Shown here in pieces: positions 1-5,206 of a stretch of DNA of 5,907 bases. The notes beneath the pieces were generated by a model. That model saw nothing but the letters and a program-made list of their open reading frames with translations, ran no database searches and was not told where the DNA came from. This DNA comes from an uncultured Ignavibacteriota bacterium. GTDB taxonomy: Bacteria; Bacteroidota; Ignavibacteria; Tepidaquicellales; Tepidaquicellaceae. Each line of letters opens with the position of its first letter. Within the stretch, counting starts at the first letter, position 1. Made by a program: the position numbers and the translations under genes. The DNA is taken from assembly GCA_903901375.1 (NCBI GenBank), contig CAIUQV010000623.1:1-5907 (forward strand), in the 5' to 3' direction.

Positions 1-29
1 ATAATAAAAAGAATGCAAATGTATTAATT

Positions 30-58
30 TTGAAAGTCATCAAACTATGTTCTATATA
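30..58 (+). promoter_or_regulatory. Possible promoter for the 107-residue orphan gene
   Basis: TTGAAA (30-35) and TATATA (53-58) are separated by 17 bases, a fair match to a sigma70-type promoter; transcription would start near 65 and leave a leader of about 85 bases. The stretch TAATTTTG (25-32) overlaps it and fits the Bacteroidota -7 box TAnnTTTG, but no TTG lies at the right distance upstream. In DNA this AT-rich either match could be chance. The rest of 1-151 shows nothing else I can support. Confidence 0.25.
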
Positions 59-151
59 ACATAAAACTGCATTTAAAGCATAGAATTCGAATAATCAAAA
101 ATGGCATAGTAATTGTAAATTGAATATCAAATTAAACTATAGGGGTATAGG

Positions 152-475
152 GTGGACAAATTGAACATAACAAAGTTAATGTTAACAGAATTTTATAATT
201 TATCAAAATCCGATATAGAAATTCAGATCAACAAGAATCTGGATTTATTAAAGGAAATGAATTCAGCGGAAATAGAAGCAAATGAAAAAAGTGTGAATGA
301 AATAGAGACTCTCATACATAAATTCTATGTTTCATTGTCCAATTACTTTTCCAAAAACACCGGTTCCGATTATACATATGACAATTCAAATTATTCAAAC
401 TATAGTTCTTTTAAAGAGAACTATCTTAAGTTTATAAGAATGAATGAGCAAACAGTAAATAAAGCTACGACTTAA
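152..475 (+). CDS. Hypothetical protein, 107 residues, function unknown
   Basis: I do not recognise this protein. The first two thirds is hydrophilic and probably helical, rich in Glu, Lys, Asn and Ile (roughly residues 10-65). It is followed by a low-complexity Asn/Tyr/Ser stretch (about 68-88) and a short basic end. There is no signal peptide, membrane segment or recognisable catalytic motif. The GTG start at 152 is favoured because AGGGG lies 6 bases upstream and an in-frame TAG at 140-142 rules out a longer form; the first ATG, at 179, would remove nine residues. The stop TAA overlaps the stop of the convergent lipoprotein gene by 4 bases at TTAA. A real gene is plausible, as it fills the space exactly up to its neighbour, but it has no family support that I can see. 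Confidence 0.5.
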   Translation: MDKLNITKLMLTEFYNLSKSDIEIQINKNLDLLKEMNSAEIEANEKSVNEIETLIHKFYVSLSNYFSKNTGSDYTYDNSNYSNYSSFKENYLKFIRMNEQTVNKATT

Positions 476-1341
476 TCATCTTTAAAAGCAGAAAGATATT
501 TAAGTGCATTTATAATCCTGGGACCTGGTCTAGTAAATATATTTTCATCCAATACAAAAAACCTTTTTTGAGAAACAGATTTCAACTTACCAAATTTAAG
601 TTCAACTTCTGATGTTATCAATTTTCTGCTTTGTGCTGTAGTATCTGAAAAGACAAAGAGATAGTATGGATCTTTCAGGAACAAATCTTCTTCCATTATT
701 GAGGGATAATCGAGTTTTTCTTCTGCATAAGAATTACGAAAACCTGACTTTAAAAATACATCGTTCAGGAATGTAGTTTCATTGAAGGAAATCAAAGGTT
801 TTACAGATAGAAAACCTGCATAAGTTTTCTTTTCAGATTTTACAGAATACTTATTTATATCATCCTTGAAAGCATTAGTAATAGCACTATTAACATCAGT
901 TCTGAAAATCTGATTCAATTTATCGAGTGTAGAAGCTACTCCGTCAACGCTTCTTGGATTGAGTACAAACACATTATAGCCAAGGTCAACAAGAGATTTA
1001 TAAGTCACTTGAGAATTACCTTCGATAGTAAGTAAAATCAAATCCGGGTTAAGTTTTGCAATAATTTCGAGATTAGGGTCCAGCATACCACCAACGATAG
1101 TCTTACTTTTTGCATCCTGAGGATAGTCACAGTATTTTGTAACCCCCACAAGAAACTTATCGGCATGAATGAAATATAAAGATTCGGTAATGCTTGGAGC
1201 CAAGGAAACAACCCTTTGAGGTATTTCAGAAAACCTGAAACTCTTTCCAAGATCATCCTGAATAGTCTTAATCTCAACATTTGTTTTTGTTCCACAGGAA
1301 TAAAACAACAATAAGAATAAAAACAGAATAAGTTTTCTCAT
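472..1341 (-). CDS. BtuF-like ABC transporter substrate-binding lipoprotein
   Basis: Probable periplasmic solute-binding protein of the helical-backbone metal-receptor (BtuF/FepB-like) superfamily, which captures corrinoids, haem or ferric siderophores for an ABC importer. A basic N-terminus, a hydrophobic run (residues 4-13) and Cys16 after Phe-Tyr-Ser form a lipoprotein signal with a loose, Bacteroidota-like lipobox. Family marks are RVVSLAPSITESL (43-55), the VGG-x-LDPNLE-x-I segment (83-94) followed by LNPDLIL (97-103), and RPGPR (271-275) near the C-terminus. The 289-residue length suits the BtuF-like group. The gene begins inside the end of the upstream exported protein (ATGA overlap at 1338-1341), so the two are probably translationally coupled. 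No permease or ATPase gene is present in the window, so the ligand cannot be assigned; cobalamin is the best guess. The family call is firm, the substrate is not. Confidence 0.85.
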   Translation of the reverse strand: MRKLILFLFLLLFYSCGTKTNVEIKTIQDDLGKSFRFSEIPQRVVSLAPSITESLYFIHADKFLVGVTKYCDYPQDAKSKTIVGGMLDPNLEIIAKLNPDLILLTIEGNSQVTYKSLVDLGYNVFVLNPRSVDGVASTLDKLNQIFRTDVNSAITNAFKDDINKYSVKSEKKTYAGFLSVKPLISFNETTFLNDVFLKSGFRNSYAEEKLDYPSIMEEDLFLKDPYYLFVFSDTTAQSRKLITSEVELKFGKLKSVSQKRFFVLDENIFTRPGPRIINALKYLSAFKDD

Positions 1342-2609
1342 GTCTTCAGTTTTTTCTTTTTAGCAGCTGGAAACAGAATGTTATTAAGAATTAGTCTGTA
1401 TCCCGGAGAATTCGGATGCAAGTTTAAATCAGTCGCCGGTGCACCGACAAGATGTGCATAATCTTCCGGGTCATGACCTCCGAAAAATGTGAAAGTACCT
1501 TTACCATAATTACCATGAATATATTTAACTAGCGGCAATCCTTCATTCATCCCCATAATGACAACACTGCTTTTAAGAAATTCCTTCCTGAATCCGCTGG
1601 TTTGCCCCATAAAGCCTGATATAAGAGCAGTATGGCACTGAGTTAGCATACTCGGAACCGGGTCAAGTTTAGCAGAAAAATCTATCAGTTTAAAATAATC
1701 ATTATACTTCCCTATCGACAATAAATCCTGCGTTATATCGATTGTCGAATATTTGTAGACATAAGGATTTAATTCAATCTTAAAATTTTCAAGAGCAAGG
1801 CACTCAGAGTAATCAAGCTTACTGTTGGCGTCGGGATCGAAAGGGTCGCCATCGTACATAACATCGCAAATATCAGTATTACTGCAAGCGAGAGCAATAT
1901 CATAAGTATCAGTAGCACTGCACATTGTGAACAGGAATCCGCCGTTTGATATATACTCTTTCAGTTTCTGAACTACAGCAAGTTTTAATTTTGATACTTT
2001 ACTGAAACCCATTTTCTTTGCCATTTCTTCGTTAACAGCTTTCTGTGTAATGTACCACGCAGAGGCACCATAATTAGCAAAGAACTTTCCATACTGACCA
2101 GTAAAATCCTCGTGATGCAGATGAATCCAGTCGACACCTTTAAGTTTACCCGTAAGAACTTCTTCATCCCACATTTTCTGATAAGGAATTTCAGCATAAT
2201 CGAGAACAAGCTGAACAGCGTCATCCCAGGGCAGAGCATTTGGAGGAACATAAACAGCAATCTTAGCAACCTTTTCAAGTCTAACGAGGTCCATATTATT
2301 ATTTTCATCTTTAACGTCGGCATAGACCCTTGCGGATTCAGTACCGTCAAGAAGTTCGAATGTCACATCTTTTGATTTGCATTCATCAACAAGTTTAGAG
2401 GAATAATCGAACATAAAAGAGCCGCCGCGATAGTTTAGAAGCCAGTCAAGTTCTTTTCCTTCAAGAAGATGCCTGTAAGCAATTCCATAAGCTTTAAGAT
2501 GATTAGACTGACCTGAGGATTCCATCGGTATCAGTAATTTAGACTGTGAAAAAGCAAAGCTATTAGCACAAAATAATATCAGTATAATTTTTAACGTTTT
2601 ATAATTCAT
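1338..2609 (-). CDS. Exported protein of the Bacteroidota 'asparagine synthetase B'-named family
   Basis: This 423-residue protein has a Sec signal peptide (residues 1-22, hydrophobic core 8-20, probable cleavage after the Ala-Phe-Ser region). It closely resembles a conserved Bacteroidota family that databases often call 'asparagine synthetase B'. That name looks wrong: there is no N-terminal Cys2 amidotransferase domain and no SGGxDS ATP-pyrophosphatase motif. What I see is LNYRGGSF (58-65), IAVYVPPNALPWDDAV (117-132), HLHHEDFTGQYGKF (163-176), GGFLFTMCSATDTYD (223-237), GKGTFTFFGGHDPEDY (369-384) and SPGYRLILNNILFPA (401-415), then a lysine-rich tail. The order of a strand-like start, Cys230 after a GG-F-hydrophobic segment and a late GGH motif suggests a class I glutamine-amidotransferase-like or ThuA-like fold; that is inference. 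It is the first gene of a two-gene operon with the BtuF-like lipoprotein. Upstream on the minus strand, TTG-N19-TTAATTTG (ending at 2615) nearly matches a Bacteroidota promoter and would give an almost leaderless mRNA. Confidence 0.8.
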   Translation of the reverse strand: MNYKTLKIILILFCANSFAFSQSKLLIPMESSGQSNHLKAYGIAYRHLLEGKELDWLLNYRGGSFMFDYSSKLVDECKSKDVTFELLDGTESARVYADVKDENNNMDLVRLEKVAKIAVYVPPNALPWDDAVQLVLDYAEIPYQKMWDEEVLTGKLKGVDWIHLHHEDFTGQYGKFFANYGASAWYITQKAVNEEMAKKMGFSKVSKLKLAVVQKLKEYISNGGFLFTMCSATDTYDIALACSNTDICDVMYDGDPFDPDANSKLDYSECLALENFKIELNPYVYKYSTIDITQDLLSIGKYNDYFKLIDFSAKLDPVPSMLTQCHTALISGFMGQTSGFRKEFLKSSVVIMGMNEGLPLVKYIHGNYGKGTFTFFGGHDPEDYAHLVGAPATDLNLHPNSPGYRLILNNILFPAAKKKKLKT

Positions 2610-2621
2610 ATAATCAAATTA

Positions 2622-2638
2622 ATTTACATTAAGTAAAT
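2622..2638. promoter_or_regulatory. Inverted repeat in the divergent tsaD / exported-protein promoter region
   Basis: ATTTAC (2622-2627) and GTAAAT (2633-2638) form a perfect 6-base dyad around a 5-base spacer, in the 53 bases between two divergent start codons. Its position would suit an operator acting on either gene. In sequence this AT-rich a 6-base dyad can arise by chance, so support is weak. Confidence 0.2.
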
Positions 2639-2662
2639 CTTCAATGTTAATACGAACAATAT

Positions 2663-3703
2663 TTGGAAAAAGATAAATTAAATATTCTTGCGTTTGAATC
2701 TTCATGTGATGAGACTTCGGCGGCGGTTCTTCAGAATGACAAGGTATTATCGAACGTTATACTATCACAGGAATACCATAAGAGTTTTGGCGGAGTTGTT
2801 CCTGAAATAGCATCAAGAGAACATCTGCGAAGGATAACCGATATGACTGAAGCATCACTGAAGAAAGCCAGTCTTGAGATGGGTGATATTGATTTAATAG
2901 CAGCAACATCGGAGCCGGGGTTAATTGGAGCGATATTAATAGGATTAAATTATGCAAAATCTCTTTCGGCAGCAACGGGTAAACCTTTTGTACCGGTAAA
3001 TCATATACATGCACATCTGTATTCACCGTTTATAAATGAAACGAAACCTGAATTCCCTTTTATTTCGTTAATAGTTTCGGGAGGTCATACTTTATTAGTA
3101 TTAGTTGAGGATTTCTTTAAGCATAAAATACTGGGTACAACTATAGACGATGCGGTCGGTGAGGCATTCGACAAAGTTGCTAAGATGATGGGACTTGGAT
3201 ATCCCGGAGGACCATTGATAGACAAATATGCGAAAGACGGGAACCCTGAATTTCATAAATTTCCTGTGGCAATTATAAAAAATGCGAAATATGATTTTTC
3301 ATTTTCGGGAATCAAGACTTCGGTATTATATTATCTCAGGGACAGCAATTTCAGTACATTGAAGAATGAGAAACTTATAAGTGACATATCGGCATCTTTT
3401 CAGCATGCAGCAGTAAAAACACTGTACAACAAAGTTAAAAAAGCTGCAAAAGAATTCGGTGTAAAAGATATCGCTATATCGGGTGGGGTTTCTGCAAATA
3501 CTTACCTTAAGAAAATGTTCAAATCCATAGAAGGTAATGGATACAGAATACACATACCTGATTTTATATTTACAACCGATAACGCCGCAATGATAGGAAT
3601 CACAGCGTACTACAAGTATAAAATGTCTAAGGATAAAGATTATTTCCTGAAGGAATCCTTATCAGTAAAAGCAAGACCGCGCCTGGATTACAATAATTTT
3701 TAG
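2663..3703 (+). CDS. tsaD: tRNA N6-adenosine threonylcarbamoyltransferase
   Basis: TsaD transfers the threonylcarbamoyl group from threonylcarbamoyl-AMP (made by TsaC/TsaC2) to N6 of A37 in ANN-decoding tRNAs, forming t6A in the cytoplasm, working with TsaB and TsaE in bacteria. Length, 346 residues, is normal. Motifs in order: AFESSCDETSA (10-20); NHIHAHLYS (113-121), whose His114 and His118 bind the catalytic metal; VSGGHT (138-143); DDAVGEAFDKVAKMMGLGYPGGP split over 162-183; DFSFSGIKTSV (211-221); ISGGVSANT (272-280); TTDNAAMIG (304-312), where Asp306 completes the metal site. The start is TTG at 2663: a stop at 2648-2650 closes the frame, no ATG or GTG lies between, and the first internal Met comes about 60 residues later, after essential motifs. 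No Shine-Dalgarno site is visible. Its stop overlaps the convergent membrane-protein gene by 4 bases. Essential in most bacteria; identity is secure. Confidence 0.97.
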   Translation: MEKDKLNILAFESSCDETSAAVLQNDKVLSNVILSQEYHKSFGGVVPEIASREHLRRITDMTEASLKKASLEMGDIDLIAATSEPGLIGAILIGLNYAKSLSAATGKPFVPVNHIHAHLYSPFINETKPEFPFISLIVSGGHTLLVLVEDFFKHKILGTTIDDAVGEAFDKVAKMMGLGYPGGPLIDKYAKDGNPEFHKFPVAIIKNAKYDFSFSGIKTSVLYYLRDSNFSTLKNEKLISDISASFQHAAVKTLYNKVKKAAKEFGVKDIAISGGVSANTYLKKMFKSIEGNGYRIHIPDFIFTTDNAAMIGITAYYKYKMSKDKDYFLKESLSVKARPRLDYNNF

Positions 3704-3972
3704 TTTCCTTTATTGCGTATTTTCTTTCTGCCGTATTTTCCGAATCCCATATAGACAAAAACTGCGACTACAAGATGTATCCAGAACCAGGGACTTGAAG
3801 TTCCGAGGTTATCTGCAACATAAATAAGAACCAGAACTCTTGGCAAAAATACAGTAAGCAATGCATCACCTATAAACGGCATGTTATTAGCCGGAATCTG
3901 ATGAAGAAGAAAATAAACTATGAGAATTGTTCTCGGGAGGAACAGACTAAGCACCAGAAATATTGTATCCAT
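3700..3972 (-). CDS. Small three-helix membrane protein with duplicated FLPR motif
   Basis: A 90-residue integral membrane protein of unknown function. Three hydrophobic segments are visible, at about residues 4-24, 36-53 and 62-78, with a strongly basic C-terminus (KYGRKKIRNK, 79-88) that should lie in the cytoplasm. The first two segments look like copies of each other: FLPRTILIVY (11-20) and FLPRVLVLIY (42-51), each followed by a polar stretch, then Pro and Phe. I have the impression of similar short proteins in Bacteroidota but know no function. ATG at 3972 is chosen over the TTG one codon upstream, which directly follows a stop codon. The gene shares 4 bases with the end of tsaD and is divergent from the RsbRD_N-like gene 114 bases away, so it is probably transcribed alone. 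Confidence 0.75.
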   Translation of the reverse strand: MDTIFLVLSLFLPRTILIVYFLLHQIPANNMPFIGDALLTVFLPRVLVLIYVADNLGTSSPWFWIHLVVAVFVYMGFGKYGRKKIRNKGN

Positions 3973-3994
3973 CAATCATGAATTTAATTTAACC

Positions 3995-4025
3995 TTGAAA
4001 GCTCCGTATATCTTAACTAATTTTG
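3995..4025 (+). promoter_or_regulatory. Bacteroidota-type promoter of the RsbRD_N-like gene
   Basis: TTG (3995-3997), 20 bases, then TAATTTTG (4018-4025) matches the Bacteroidota housekeeping promoter (-33 TTG, -7 TAnnTTTG) exactly. Transcription should begin near 4032, giving a leader of about 55 bases. A second TTG-N20-TAATTTTC arrangement overlaps it 28 bases downstream (TTG at 4023-4025, TAATTTTC at 4046-4053) and is a weaker match. The same element with the same spacing recurs at 4696-4726. Confidence 0.5.
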
Positions 4026-4086
4026 AAGAGTTATTCAATACAGATTAATTTTCCTGTTTATTAAACGTAAAACTTAAGACAAAGTT

Positions 4087-4557
4087 ATGGATATTTTAAC
4101 ACTTCTCGAAAAAAACATAGACACAGTAGTCGATAAATCCTGTTCGCAAATAAGCGATGTTAAACTAAAAGGATATACAAAGTCCGGTGCTACAATGACC
4201 AGGCAGAAACTTATCAACCTTTACAAAAAAGTTATAGAATGTGCAAAGAAGAAAGAGCTAATACCAATGCTTCAATATACAGAAAAGATTGCGAAGGAGA
4301 GGTATGCGAGCGGATACGATTTACACGAAGTACAGACGGCAATAAATTCATTAGAGGAAAATATCTGGCAGATAATCTTTAAGAACATTAAACCGGCAAA
4401 ACTTGCAGAATCACTTGGATTAGTAAGTTCGATACTCGGTGCGGGCAAAGATAATCTTGCCAGAAATTATGTTGCCCTGGCAACAAAAACAAAAGTCTCA
4501 ACAATCAACCTGCAGTCGCTATTAAGCGGCAGTGAAAGCATTGCAGGCAACGGATAG
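4087..4557 (+). CDS. Stand-alone RsbRD_N-like all-helical domain protein
   Basis: A 156-residue soluble, largely helical protein. The central part (about residues 8-125) resembles the RsbRD_N domain found at the N-terminus of RsbT co-antagonists and of some sensor kinases: an early LLEKNIDTVVD segment, then YDLHEVQTAINSLEENIW (77-94), close to the family's conserved stretch with its His, Glu and Trp. In those proteins the domain is thought to be a sensor or oligomerisation module joined to a STAS or kinase domain. Here nothing is attached; after the domain there is only a Ser/Gly-rich tail (about 130-156). It may act in trans on a partner such as the kinase encoded downstream, which is inference only. 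There is no signal peptide or membrane segment, and no clear ribosome-binding site before the ATG. It has its own promoter (3995-4025) and is followed 26 bases later by a terminator hairpin, so it is monocistronic. Confidence 0.7.
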   Translation: MDILTLLEKNIDTVVDKSCSQISDVKLKGYTKSGATMTRQKLINLYKKVIECAKKKELIPMLQYTEKIAKERYASGYDLHEVQTAINSLEENIWQIIFKNIKPAKLAESLGLVSSILGAGKDNLARNYVALATKTKVSTINLQSLLSGSESIAGNG

Positions 4558-4583
4558 ATATCCTTCGTAATACTGATATAATT

Positions 4584-4621
4584 TTTAGAAAGCCTGCGGT
4601 ATAAACAGCAGGCTTTCTAAA
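4584..4621 (+). terminator. 14-bp terminator-like hairpin after the RsbRD_N-like gene
   Basis: The arms 4584-4597 and 4608-4621 pair perfectly over 14 bases, including a GCCTGC/GCAGGC core, around a 10-base loop (GGTATAAACA). The U-rich tail is poor beyond the stem, so it may work as an mRNA-end stabiliser or as a weak intrinsic terminator. It separates the gene from the RNA locus that begins about 110 bases later. Between the hairpin and 4695 I see nothing else. Confidence 0.65.
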
Positions 4622-4695
4622 TTGCAATAATTATTAGCCGCTTATCTCTTCAATATTTCGTTTATCGCTGTTTTTCTTAGAATGTATATTTTTAA

Positions 4696-4726
4696 TTGTG
4701 AAAGTATACAAATCTTAATAATTTTG
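4696..4726 (+). promoter_or_regulatory. Bacteroidota-type promoter of the candidate RNA gene
   Basis: TTG (4696-4698), 20 bases, TAATTTTG (4719-4726) is an exact match to the Bacteroidota TTG / TAnnTTTG promoter, with the same spacing as at 3995-4025. Both also share ATCTTAA just upstream of the -7 box. No open reading frame follows on this strand; a start near 4733 would lead directly into a chain of hairpins ending in a terminator. Confidence 0.5.
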
Positions 4727-4830
4727 TATTAGATTTTTATAGAAGTTCTTTGAAGCTATAGGTAATCAGATAAAGATTACATTATGTTTCTCCTTTAAAG
4801 GGACAAACGATTTGTCCCTTTGAAAAAGAA

Positions 4831-4920
4831 AGATTGTTTTTCATAATGTTCTCCTCACATACCTCGTTTCGGACAAAAAAACGAGGTATGTATAAATTGG
4901 TTCAGATTGTTTTTTTCATA
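4831..4920 (+). repeat. Two near-identical copies of AGATTGTTTTTCATA
   Basis: Copy one is 4831-4845 with five T; copy two is 4904-4920 with seven T; they start 73 bases apart. Each copy directly follows one of the two strongest perfect hairpins (4797-4821 and 4857-4891). A shortened relative, AAGATTACATTATG (4773-4786), follows the hairpin at 4762-4780, and TTTCTCC or TTCTCC follows two of the three. This suggests that the locus grew by duplication of a hairpin-plus-linker unit. Confidence 0.55.
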
Positions 4921-5045
4921 GTGATCAGTTCTGGATAATCCCAAAATTGTTCGGAACCTCCTCGCCCGAAAGACCAAGGGGCAAACAGTTAATGTTTGGT
5001 TAAGTAGGGCTTTTTAAAATAAGATATATAAATTACCATACTCGA

Positions 5046-5096
5046 GAGCTGCTCGTAAAGCAACATACCCTATTCCTGAGAGCAGCTCAATTTTTT
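5046..5096 (+). terminator. Intrinsic terminator, plus strand
   Basis: GAGCTGCTC (5046-5054) pairs perfectly with GAGCAGCTC (5080-5088) around a 25-base loop, followed by AA and six T (5091-5096). The GC-rich stem and T run on the plus side mark it as a terminator for plus-strand transcription; on the minus strand the T run would be on the wrong side. Since the RsbRD_N-like gene already ends at its own hairpin more than 400 bases earlier, a separate transcript is implied. From 5097 to 5206 I see only AT-rich sequence and a small dyad (AATTG-T-CAATT, 5197-5207) at the kinase stop codon. Confidence 0.7.
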
Positions 5097-5206
5097 AATC
5101 CAGTTGAAAATCCAGAATTAATTTTAATGATGAGAATAATATATAATAAAGATTAGTGTATTAAGTGAATTGCTCTTAAGTATTTTGGGAGGTCGAAAAT
5201 TGTCAA

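Larger units (their letters stand above)
4733..5096 (+). ncRNA. Candidate structured non-coding RNA of about 365 nt, no known family
   Basis: The gap holds a promoter, a run of hairpins and a terminator in plus-strand order. Hairpins: 4738-4760 (TATAG/CTATA with an inner TTC/GAA); 4762-4780 (GTAATC/GATTAC); 4797-4821 (11 perfect pairs, 3-base loop); 4857-4891 (13 perfect pairs, 9-base loop); 4928-4957 (12 pairs, loop CCCAAA); 4972-5001 (7 pairs); 5046-5088 (terminator). The 4928-4957 stem contains three G.U pairs that would become A.C mismatches on the other strand, which supports plus-strand transcription. GCCC at 4964-4967 can pair with GGGC at 4979-4982, making a pseudoknot, or with GGGC at 5007-5010. 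Linkers carry CUCC (4790-4793), CUCCUC (4851-4856) and CCUCCUC (4957-4963). The element AGATTGTTTTTCATA (4831-4845) recurs at 4904-4920. The 5' end is inferred from the promoter. I found no tmRNA, RNase P, 6S or SRP signature. A riboswitch leader is unlikely because no plus-strand gene follows. Confidence 0.5.

Noticed and set aside
3973..3975. TTG start one codon upstream for the small membrane protein
   Set aside because: It directly follows a TGA and adds only one Met-like residue; the ATG at 3970-3972 is the simpler start.
4762..4957. CRISPR array or attC-like recombination sites
   Set aside because: The hairpins differ in sequence and are spaced irregularly; only a 15-17 base element repeats, and only twice, with no uniform spacers and no cas or integrase genes.
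4733..5096. tmRNA, RNase P RNA, 6S RNA or SRP RNA for the intergenic transcript
   Set aside because: The length suits tmRNA or RNase P, but there is no CCA-ending tRNA-like 3' part, no tag ending in ALAA or AAA, no GAGGAAAGTC core of RNase P, no GGAAG/GCAGC SRP loop, and no single long hairpin with a central bubble as in 6S RNA.
4733..5096. Riboswitch or leader controlling a downstream gene
   Set aside because: The next gene on the right is on the opposite strand and ends at 5207, so nothing downstream on the plus strand could be controlled within the window.
4558..5206. Insertion sequence remnant
   Set aside because: No transposase fragment, no matching terminal inverted repeats and no target duplication could be seen; the palindromes are local hairpins.
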